NCBI RefSeq assembly: GCF_018618415.1
Contig: NZ_JACSMA010000005.1
Span: forward strand, 1-64,000
Direction: 5' to 3'
From: Exiguobacterium sp. s146
GTDB lineage: Bacteria; Bacillota; Bacilli; Exiguobacteriales; Exiguobacteriaceae
DNA length: 64,000 nucleotides
A program made the position numbers and the translations under genes. The notes beneath the pieces were generated by a model that was not told the origin of the DNA, made no database searches, and was given only the letters and a program-made list of their open reading frames with translations. Numbering within the stretch: the stretch's first letter is position 1; every line of letters begins with the position of its first letter. Positions 39,414-46,496 of this stretch are shown here, piece by piece.

Positions 39414-40850
39414 ATGGAGAACCAATCGAACTCCAACAGCCGCTCCCAGCAACTCATCATTTCGCAAGCGGTCAATTCAATCAAACAGCACGGCATGGAG
39501 GACATTCTCCACGAGGCGGCGATTTACGACATAAACGGCTTCGTGGCGTCGCTCTATCAGGAACACTACGCCCTTGAGAACATCGAGAACGCCTATAAAA
39601 AGATTCGCTATTATTCCTTCATGAAGTTGAAGCGTCGCTGGGTCAAGACGGCGATCCGTAACTATCAAGAGGGACGTGGATATAACAAGGAGCTGCGGGC
39701 ACAACATGACATGATCTCGGCCTATTTGAAGGTGGCTGGCCCCGAAGGCCTCTATAGAGAGTTTCACGTGAAGTCTGTCGAGGACTATATGCAGCTCTGC
39801 ATCACAAAGATCCAGGAATGGGCCGAGGATCCGAACCGATTACTCCACACATATCCTTACTGGTCGCAGAAGACCCTCAATCAAAAAACGTCCACGTTGA
39901 AGACCGACGTGCTGATGGTCCTAGGGGAGGTGGCCAAAGAGATCGATCTGACGCAACGGGTCGCGCACCACTCACCGACATTGGCCGTCGACATCCCGTT
40001 CTTCGGCATGTCGGACCGTATCAAGAACAAGACGGACCACCTCGACGAGAGGTTGAACGATGCCTCGCAGCTCAACCTCGACCTGTTGAATTATGAGTCC
40101 GTCGTCCCCAAGTACAAGGAGGGCGTCCCGCATAACCTTTCCGTCCTGGTCAGCAAGGAGTTCATCCAAGAGTTGAACGGCAAGGTCCCTGACCTCGACT
40201 CGAAGGATTTTGAGGCCTTCACCGAGATCCTCTCTTACCGCGACATCTCGTTCCAGACGAGCCGGAAAATCATCTTCCCGTTGGTCCGGCTGGTGGAGAA
40301 GCTGTATGCCAACAAGAGCGGGAAGAGTTATGATTTGACGACGAAGCGGTTGATGAAGCTCGGCTATTATCGGGTCGCCGGGCATAACGATGAAGGGGAC
40401 TTCTTCATCCGCGGGCTCTTCTCATCCGTCACCATCAGGAACGCCACGACACTGGCCGACAGCCAGGTGGTCGTCACGGTCACCGAGGAGGTCTATGATG
40501 ACCTGCTCAAACAGCAGATCGTCAGCATATACGGGGAACAGATCGAACAGTTGACAGGGAGCTTCGCCTATCATTTGGCATTCGTCCTACAAAAAGAACG
40601 TATGGCCTCCATCCAGTCGGGGGAGGAGAACCCGGTCCGGCGACATTGGCGCCAGTTCACCTATTCGATCCGCTTCAACAAGTCACGTAAGTCAGAGAAC
40701 CTGATGGAGCTCGAGGCGAACCTCGACCGCATCAAGGAGCACGAGTTCATCTTGAAGGACTGGCACCGCTCCGGTGATTATTATTTCTTCACGTTCTATC
40801 CGCTCGAGTCGTGGGAGATGTTGAACCACAATGACACCTTGCTGCTTTGA
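39414..40850 (+). CDS. Candidate plasmid replication-associated protein, 478 aa
   Basis: The start is an ATG behind AGAGGTGATC; the frame extends 14 codons further without a better site. The first 130 residues are helical and basic (AYKKIRYYSFMKLKRRWVKTAIRNYQEGRGYNKEL). The C-terminal half is alpha/beta, with strands such as SSVTIRNATTLADSQVVVTVTEEVYDD and a final HRSGDYYFFTFYPLESWEML. No family recognised. Its position just upstream of nine iterons, a parS-like site and a winged-helix protein, and its GC-rich plasmid codon use, suggest a role in replication or its control. It is monocistronic and ends at a strong terminator. Confidence 0.5.
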   Translation: MENQSNSNSRSQQLIISQAVNSIKQHGMEDILHEAAIYDINGFVASLYQEHYALENIENAYKKIRYYSFMKLKRRWVKTAIRNYQEGRGYNKELRAQHDMISAYLKVAGPEGLYREFHVKSVEDYMQLCITKIQEWAEDPNRLLHTYPYWSQKTLNQKTSTLKTDVLMVLGEVAKEIDLTQRVAHHSPTLAVDIPFFGMSDRIKNKTDHLDERLNDASQLNLDLLNYESVVPKYKEGVPHNLSVLVSKEFIQELNGKVPDLDSKDFEAFTEILSYRDISFQTSRKIIFPLVRLVEKLYANKSGKSYDLTTKRLMKLGYYRVAGHNDEGDFFIRGLFSSVTIRNATTLADSQVVVTVTEEVYDDLLKQQIVSIYGEQIEQLTGSFAYHLAFVLQKERMASIQSGEENPVRRHWRQFTYSIRFNKSRKSENLMELEANLDRIKEHEFILKDWHRSGDYYFFTFYPLESWEMLNHNDTLLL

Positions 40851-40868
40851 CAGAGACGTACATCCCAG

Positions 40869-40897
40869 GAAGCCCTTTGCAAAAGGGGCTTCTTTTT
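40869..40897 (+). terminator. Intrinsic terminator
   Basis: GAAGCCC (40869-40875) pairs with GGGCTTC (40886-40892), followed by TTTTT, 18 bp after the stop of the 478-residue protein. Confidence 0.9.
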
Positions 40898-40916
40898 GTT
40901 GATATGGCGGCCGAAT

Positions 40917-40934
40917 ATGTTCCATGTGGAACAT
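40917..40934. promoter_or_regulatory. parS-like palindrome ATGTTCCATGTGGAACAT
   Basis: Eight-base arms are exactly complementary around TG. The inner 16 bases, TGTTCCATGTGGAACA, match the consensus of chromosomal parS (TGTTTCACGTGAAACA) at 13 of 16 positions. It lies between the two candidate replication genes. It could be a centromere site, although the ParB-like partners encoded nearby are not of the canonical type. Confidence 0.5.
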
Positions 40935-41087
40935 TCCATGCTCAGGGCAAGTCATAGGACAGCCATGGACCAGCATCGTCCATCGTACCAAGATGACATC
41001 CTGGGAGTTTTGGGGGTGAACGGCCTTACAATGTCGCGTTTATTCTAAAGTGTTCAGTACAATCCGTAATAAGACACATTTGAGATG

Positions 41088-41592
41088 AATTTGGTCGCAA
41101 GTCATCGTACCGAAACCGCACTTAGATAGAATTTGGTCGCAAATCGTCGTACTGAAACGACATTCTCTTTAATTTGGTCGCAAACCATCGTACCAGAACG
41201 ACACTTTCTTTGATTTGATCGCGAATCGGCGTACCAGAACGACATATATGGGCAAATCGATAGAATTCCAAAAAAAAATTAAGTACCCGTTTCTTAAATT
41301 TGGTCGCGAATCGTCGTACTGAAACCGCATTTTGTTCGATTTTTGTCGCCAATCATTGTACCGAGACGACACTTAAGTCAATTTGGTCGCAAATCGTCGT
41401 ACTGAAACGACATAATCTATGTTTTCGTGATGAAAATTCTAGCCGAATATAGCCTGAAATCGCTTCATCAGGCCGTTCGTATCAATTTGGTCGCAAACCG
41501 TCGTACTGAAACGACACTCTTTTTCTCTCTAAAAATGGCTCAACACCAATGTTTATTTAAATTTGGTCGCAAACCGTCGTACTGAAACCGCA
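41088..41592 (+). repeat. Nine 33-bp iterons: probable replication origin
   Basis: Copies begin at 41088, 41130, 41171, 41212, 41297, 41338, 41380, 41484 and 41560. The unit runs AATTTGGTCGCAAATCGTCG and continues TACTGAAACGACA; its second half contains the dyad GTCGT-6 nt-ACGAC. Most neighbouring copies start 41-42 bp apart, four helical turns; larger intervals of 76, 85 and 104 bp contain AT-rich spacers. Variable single-base changes and irregular spacing rule out CRISPR. Iterons directly upstream of the winged-helix gene at 41663 strongly suggest oriV and Rep autoregulation. The rest of 40898-41662 holds only the parS-like site. Confidence 0.85.
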
Positions 41593-41662
41593 CTTTGACA
41601 CCAATTGGAAAGAACAAGATACTAAAACTAGCATATTTTAGGATAGGGGAGGTGTAGGAGAG

Positions 41663-42730
41663 ATGATCGGTAAGAATCGCCATGTTTTGATTGCGAATAA
41701 ACTTCTAGTCGCGATGAGCGGACTGACACGTTGGACTAAACGACAGGATCACTATCGTTATGAGCAGCATCATTATAACATCCCTGTCTGCTTCACATCC
41801 TTGAAATGGACGAAGTCGCGGATCCGGCACATGCTCACCATCCTCGCCTATGCCGATGACCAAGGGAAAATCGATTTCGCGGAAGATGTTGCGATGGCGG
41901 AGTCGGCGCGCACCTCGGCCCGTTCCCTACATAACAACCTGAAGATGTTCGAACAGTGCGGCCTCATGACGGTCGTCCGTCATTTCCCTGGGGTGTTCTC
42001 TATCGAGTTGACGGAATACCGTGAGAATTATCGTGACCTCTTCCTCGACGGCACCTCTGTCGTCTCAAAGACCGGGTACACGTCTATCTGGCATGGCCTC
42101 TTGTCAGAGCTAATCGCGCTCGACAACGTCAATACGTTGCGCCTCGCATTGCGGACGCTCGTCCAGGTCGAGAAGGATATTCACGTCCAGTCAAACGAGC
42201 AGGCCGTGTTGACGTACGATGAAATCAAAGGTTTCCTTCCTAAATACTGCGGCCACAAGCTCGCCATTCAAAAGATGATGTCCGGTCTCAAGTTCCTACG
42301 CGTGTCGCTCGTCGAGGACAGCAAGACCTTCTTGAACATGGTCCAGCAGAGCGTATCGCTCAAAAAGCGTGTCCAAGATGTGACACGTCCGCTCTTGCTT
42401 GAAGTCCAGCTATCGGAGACACACGACAGCAAGCAGATTAAAGAGCAGGAGCGTTCTGCGGTCCAGCTCCTTTGGTTCGAGCTTCGTAAGCGGGTCGGGG
42501 AGTTCCTCGACTTTGACGCGCTCAAAATAGGCCGCGACTCGCTCTTCTCGATGAGTGATACGTTCGGAGCAACATCGTTCGAACAGGTGGTCGAAGAGTT
42601 GAAGCAAGCGTTCCTCCACCATCGGGAGGATTTGGTCCACTCGAGCGCGCACAAGCTGTTCTTTGAGGAACCGATCTTCTATCTTCATCAACGGCTGAAA
42701 ACCATACAGGAAAAAATGGCTGTCGCATGA
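41663..42730 (+). CDS. rep: Winged-helix protein, probable replication initiator
   Basis: A 355-residue protein starting behind GGGGAGGTGTAGGAGAG, immediately after the iterons. Residues about 45-115 form a winged helix (SLKWTKSRIRHMLTILAYADDQGKIDF ... ARTSARSLHNNLKMFEQCGLMTVVRHFPGVFSIEL), the layout used by plasmid initiators that bind iterons. A second domain of similar size (about 150-240, WHGLLSELIALDNVNTLRLALRTLV ... HKLAIQKMMSGLKFLRVSLVED) could be the second winged helix of a Rep_3-like dimeric initiator. The C-terminus is helical. Sequence similarity to a named Rep family is not obvious to me, so the call rests on fold pattern and position. Confidence 0.6.
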   Translation: MIGKNRHVLIANKLLVAMSGLTRWTKRQDHYRYEQHHYNIPVCFTSLKWTKSRIRHMLTILAYADDQGKIDFAEDVAMAESARTSARSLHNNLKMFEQCGLMTVVRHFPGVFSIELTEYRENYRDLFLDGTSVVSKTGYTSIWHGLLSELIALDNVNTLRLALRTLVQVEKDIHVQSNEQAVLTYDEIKGFLPKYCGHKLAIQKMMSGLKFLRVSLVEDSKTFLNMVQQSVSLKKRVQDVTRPLLLEVQLSETHDSKQIKEQERSAVQLLWFELRKRVGEFLDFDALKIGRDSLFSMSDTFGATSFEQVVEELKQAFLHHREDLVHSSAHKLFFEEPIFYLHQRLKTIQEKMAVA

Positions 42731-42936
42731 TGGCCTCTTTGACATGCACTTTTTTGAAAAAACTCTTGAAAACGACCAATATGTATCATGCGAAATGCTT
42801 GATTTCACGCTTTGAGATTTATCTCGACCATCAGGGCATCGATTCGGCACTTCGCTCGGCCATTAAGGAAAAAAATCAAATGTTTCATCTGATTAATCAA
42901 TTATACGAAGAAGGATTTTATAACTTATCGTCATGA
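42727..42936 (+). CDS. Small hypothetical protein coupled to the initiator gene, 69 aa
   Basis: The first ATG overlaps the stop of the initiator gene (ATGATGG), so translation can be coupled. The product is helical and basic at the start (FLKKLLKTTNMYHAKCLISRFEIYLDHQGIDSALRSAIKEKNQMFHLINQLYEEGFYNLSS). Size and position recall small copy-control or accessory proteins behind rep genes. No family assigned. Confidence 0.5.
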   Translation: MMASLTCTFLKKLLKTTNMYHAKCLISRFEIYLDHQGIDSALRSAIKEKNQMFHLINQLYEEGFYNLSS

Positions 42937-43211
42937 TCACAAATCTTAACAGAAGTAAATAAAGTCCTTCTGAAAAAAGAATGGCTTCTCCTGAAGATTC
43001 TCTAGACGATATAATCTGCTGAACGCCTGGGAAGACTGGGTCCAGGGGACTTCTGGTTCTTCCAATTCTATTAATCCCTTTTAAACTCTCTATAATCTGT
43101 TTCAATTATTTCAATCCAGAAGAATATGGTTTTAGTCTTCTTCTGTGAAAGTATCCAGCGACGTATAGATATAACTTGTATGTCTCTCCTTGATATGAGC
43201 TCCGTTTGCAG

Positions 43212-43332
43212 CGATACATTTGTGGAGCTCCACATGACAATCGTCTAATCGGACACATTTCGACGTCGAAATGTATACAGATATATATATATGAACCTTA
43301 TTGTATACTTTGTTGAAACACGTTTGTATACA
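43212..43332. promoter_or_regulatory. Palindrome cluster upstream of parA: candidate centromere
   Basis: In 120 bp there are a 14-bp palindrome TGTGGAGCTCCACA (43221-43234, inside a wider imperfect dyad), a 20-bp palindrome ACATTTCGACGTCGAAATGT (43255-43274) and three GTATAC-centred repeats (TGTATACA at 43272 and 43325, TTGTATACTT at 43301). An AT run separates them. The position directly before the first parA and the repeat density fit a partition site and operator. The rest of 42937-43423 shows nothing else I would call. Confidence 0.6.
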
Positions 43333-43423
43333 TATATTTTATGATTTTATATAGGGCATTCGGTTTTTTCATTGTATTGAAAAAAAGATTATGACATGAT
43401 ATGAGAGAGAAAGGGGAGAGAAG

Positions 43424-44206
43424 ATGAACATACTCACGTTCTACATATCAAAGGGTGGGTCGGGAAAGACCACCTGTTCCTTGAACATGGCCTACGCATT
43501 GGGTGAGCTGGGAAAACGGGTACTGATTATCGACTTGGACCCACAAGGTTCCCTCAGCAAACTGATGTTGAAAGAATCTGACACAATCAAGTACATGACG
43601 ATGTTTGATGTACATACACGCAACCTCGACATCAAAGAAGTCCTTTTTGACGATGAGACGCATAACGTCAGTCTTCTCCCTTCGAACGAACGTAATGCAC
43701 GATTGATTAACCTGATATCGGAACAAGACAAGCTCTTTCTATTGAAGGACATGATAAGCCCGTTAGAAGACGAGTTCGATTGGATTATCTTGGATTCGGT
43801 CCCATCAATCAACGAACTCTCGAAAGTCGTCCTGTCGACGTCAGACATGACCATCATCCCGTTCATGCCGAAGAAGCTCGTCTTCGACCAACTTGCGAGT
43901 ACCGTACGTACGGTGCAAAAAGTGAAGAAATTTTATAATCCGGACCTCGTCATCACAGGCATCCTTCCTGTCGCCATGGACGCCTCTTTGAAGGCTGACA
44001 GAGAATATTACGAAGCGATGGAGGACATTGCGAGACAAGAGACGCTAGAGATCCTCCCGACCATCAAACGGTCGACGTTCATCGAAAAGGCGGCCGATAG
44101 CGGGAAGAGCGTCATCCAGTACCGCTCAAAAGAATCCAAGGTGCTCGCTGACCCGTTCCGTCGATTGGCCAAACAAATCGTCGAAAAGGCGGGTGAGACG
44201 TCATGA
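43424..44206 (+). CDS. parA: ParA-family partition ATPase (first pair)
   Basis: A 260-residue P-loop ATPase with the deviant Walker A motif KGGSGKTT (about residues 10-17), LIIDLDPQGSLSKL as A', and DWIILDSVPSINELSKVVL as Walker B. It is of the short ParA/Soj type without an N-terminal HTH. It should bind DNA nonspecifically with ATP and drive plasmid segregation with its partner protein. Its stop overlaps the ATG of the partner gene. The ribosome-binding site GGGGAGAGAAG precedes the ATG. Confidence 0.9.
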   Translation: MNILTFYISKGGSGKTTCSLNMAYALGELGKRVLIIDLDPQGSLSKLMLKESDTIKYMTMFDVHTRNLDIKEVLFDDETHNVSLLPSNERNARLINLISEQDKLFLLKDMISPLEDEFDWIILDSVPSINELSKVVLSTSDMTIIPFMPKKLVFDQLASTVRTVQKVKKFYNPDLVITGILPVAMDASLKADREYYEAMEDIARQETLEILPTIKRSTFIEKAADSGKSVIQYRSKESKVLADPFRRLAKQIVEKAGETS

Positions 44207-44892
44207 AGGCACGGAATCGAAACATCCATAAAATCAAACCGAGCGAGCAGCATCCATATCAGAGTGGTTTGACAAATATCAGTGCCCTCGTTCAAAAACT
44301 TCCGGTATCCAAAGAGGTCGAGGACCTCGTGAACGAGATCAATGAGCTTTCAAAAGTACAAACGATTTCAGTGTTCGAGATAGGGAAGCGACTCGTCATC
44401 GCACGCTCTGAGATGCATGACAAGAAGGAATGGCTCGGATTCCTCGAAGCCGTGTCGATGTCCAGCTCTCTCGCCTCACGATATGTCAAAGCCTACGAGA
44501 CGCTACACCCACTGGAAGGCACACTTTCGAGCGTACCTGCCTCCAAACTGTTCGAACTGATGTATCTCGACAACGTGGAGGAGGTCATCGAGCAAGGACT
44601 TTATATCGATGGGGAGTCGCGTAACATCGACGAGTTGACGGTCAAACAAATCCGAGAGGCACGTAAAAATCGTGACCAGACGCCTCAGGTCAAAGTCAGT
44701 CCGTTCCAAAAAGCGAAGAAACCATCGTCCATTCTTTCCGCTCGGATCCCGACCGACCTGTCAGATCAGTTCCAACAATATGCGCATGCACAGAATCGAA
44801 GCGTGAGCGAATTACTGGCAGAAATCATCCAACAGACAGTGAGCGACAATATCATCCAAGTCACAGACGAGAAACGAGGAGACGAATCATGA
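44203..44892 (+). CDS. Partition partner protein with RHH C-terminus (first pair)
   Basis: A 229-residue protein, translationally coupled to ParA on both sides (ATGA overlaps). Residues about 45-140 (VNEINELSKVQTISVFEIGKRLVIARSEMHDKKEWLGFLEAVSMSSSLASRYVKAYETL) resemble DUF3102-like helical domains of ParB-like partners. Residues about 175-215 (ILSARIPTDLSDQFQQYAHAQNRSVSELLAEIIQQTV) are a ribbon-helix-helix domain that would bind the centromere. The canonical ParB N-terminal CTPase motif (GERRWRA) is absent. It is thus a noncanonical centromere-binding protein. Confidence 0.7.
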   Translation: MKARNRNIHKIKPSEQHPYQSGLTNISALVQKLPVSKEVEDLVNEINELSKVQTISVFEIGKRLVIARSEMHDKKEWLGFLEAVSMSSSLASRYVKAYETLHPLEGTLSSVPASKLFELMYLDNVEEVIEQGLYIDGESRNIDELTVKQIREARKNRDQTPQVKVSPFQKAKKPSSILSARIPTDLSDQFQQYAHAQNRSVSELLAEIIQQTVSDNIIQVTDEKRGDES

Positions 44893-45665
44893 AGAAAATC
44901 GCACTGTACAATAGAAAGGGCGGGGTCGGTAAGTCGACGACGACCATCAACCTGGCCCACGCGTATGCCCGTGACGGATTACGTGTCCTGGTCATAGACG
45001 CGGACGATCAAGCTTCTTCGACGAACGGGCTCGGCCTGACGAACGACTATGAGGGCAAGGTGCTCCTCGATTGTCTTCTCGAGGAGAATGACCCTTTCTA
45101 TACACCAATAGAACAGGTCATCGTGACGTGCGAGTATGAGACCGGGACGATTTATCTTGTCCCGACGAGACGCTCGGCCTCACCAAGTGACCTGACGAGT
45201 CAAATCGGATATGAGTATCGTCTCAGTGAAGAGCTCGCCAAGATCGACGAACTGTTCGACATCTGCTTGATTGATTGCCCCGGATCGACATCGGCCCTTA
45301 ACCCATACGCACGCTGCGCACTCGTCGCTCAGGACCGTATCGTCATGCCTGTCCAGATGCAAAAGTTCTCGATGGACGCGGTCTACTCGGCGCCAGAGGA
45401 GCTGGAAGAGATGAAACGCTTCCGGGAAGACATCCATATCGCGGCATTCATACCGACGATGGTTAGCGCTCGCTCGAAAGGAGACGTCACGACAGTGGAA
45501 GAACTCGAAGAACTCGGAAAAGAAGTCGGCATCCCGGTCTTGACGACGATTCCCTATGCGGTAAAGGTCCAGACGCTACAGCGCGAGTCTCGCCCCGTCA
45601 TCGACCATAAGAGCCCTGCGACCGATGCCTATCTACAACTTGCCCAGGAGGTACTCTCGTTATGA
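44889..45665 (+). CDS. parA2: ParA-family partition ATPase (second pair)
   Basis: A 258-residue ATPase with KGGVGKST (about 10-17), VLVIDADDQASSTNGLGL and CLIDCPGSTSALNPYARCAL. It differs clearly from the first ParA and is followed by a different partner. The four genes 43424-46468 are chained by ATGA overlaps, so the pairs are expressed as one operon. Either both segregate the plasmid, or one pair serves another positioning task such as the transfer apparatus. Confidence 0.9.
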   Translation: MKKIALYNRKGGVGKSTTTINLAHAYARDGLRVLVIDADDQASSTNGLGLTNDYEGKVLLDCLLEENDPFYTPIEQVIVTCEYETGTIYLVPTRRSASPSDLTSQIGYEYRLSEELAKIDELFDICLIDCPGSTSALNPYARCALVAQDRIVMPVQMQKFSMDAVYSAPEELEEMKRFREDIHIAAFIPTMVSARSKGDVTTVEELEELGKEVGIPVLTTIPYAVKVQTLQRESRPVIDHKSPATDAYLQLAQEVLSL

Positions 45666-46468
45666 CACGCAACCGAAAGAAACATGCCCCGAAAATTTCG
45701 ACGTTCAGCGCCAGCCTTCCGGTCAAGCAGAACCAACAACCGGCCGACACGCGAACCGAACAGGTCGAGGCCGTGAAGGAGTTCTCAGCGACCACGACCG
45801 TGTCAAATCCCTATCAAGCACTTCCGGCGACGGGATTGTCACGGATCATCACAAAGAAACTCCCAGAGGACATGGAGGGGATCGTGCAGTATTACAATCA
45901 CATCGATGCCATCCAAGCGACAAGTTTTGTCGAGAAATGTCGAATACTCGCACATGCGAACGCCCTGTTCAGGGACCCTGAGACGAAGCAGGATTTTCAG
46001 AGGGTGCAAGGGACATGGAAGGACTTCTTGAATCGTATCGGGATGTCACACCCGCAGGTGAGCCGTTTCGTGTCATTCTGGAACACGTTCGGGCCGAACA
46101 TCCTAGAAAAGACGATTGAACAGGACTTCAGCGCGACGAAGCTCGCCGAACTCTTGTCTTGGCCGGAGGACCCGAGACCTGCGCTCTTGGACGGAAAAAC
46201 CTACCCTACGAAAAATGGGGAGAAGAGCGTATATGAGATGACGCGTGAGGAATTACGTGAGGTGAAAAAGATGCTGCTAGAACGGAAAGAAGGGCGAGTT
46301 ATCGAGACCTCCAGCACCCCTAAGCGGAACATCCGGATTACATTCAACGATGACGATGCCTTGCTCTATCAAAACCTTCGGCAGAAGGCCCGAGAGGAAG
46401 CTGTATCCGAGGATGAAATCATTCGTCGAGCCCTACAGGAATACTTGTCTTCGATTGGACGTCAGTGA
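45662..46468 (+). CDS. Partition partner protein with RHH C-terminus (second pair)
   Basis: A 268-residue protein whose ATG overlaps the stop of the second parA. Residues about 80-180 form the same helical module as the first partner (VEKCRILAHANALF ... RVQGTWKDFLNRIGMSHPQVSRFVSFWNTFGPNILEKTI). Residues about 215-265 are a ribbon-helix-helix-like C-terminus (KRNIRITFNDDDALLYQNLRQKAREEAVSEDEIIRRALQEYL). The N-terminal 60 residues are low-complexity. It parallels the first partner in layout but not closely in sequence. Confidence 0.7.
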   Translation: MTRNRKKHAPKISTFSASLPVKQNQQPADTRTEQVEAVKEFSATTTVSNPYQALPATGLSRIITKKLPEDMEGIVQYYNHIDAIQATSFVEKCRILAHANALFRDPETKQDFQRVQGTWKDFLNRIGMSHPQVSRFVSFWNTFGPNILEKTIEQDFSATKLAELLSWPEDPRPALLDGKTYPTKNGEKSVYEMTREELREVKKMLLERKEGRVIETSSTPKRNIRITFNDDDALLYQNLRQKAREEAVSEDEIIRRALQEYLSSIGRQ

Positions 46469-46496
46469 ACTAATATGAGAATCGGGGGATAAGAAG

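Noticed and set aside
41088-41592. CRISPR array
   Set aside because: Units vary in sequence, spacing is irregular and phased to helical turns, and no cas genes are present; iterons explain it.
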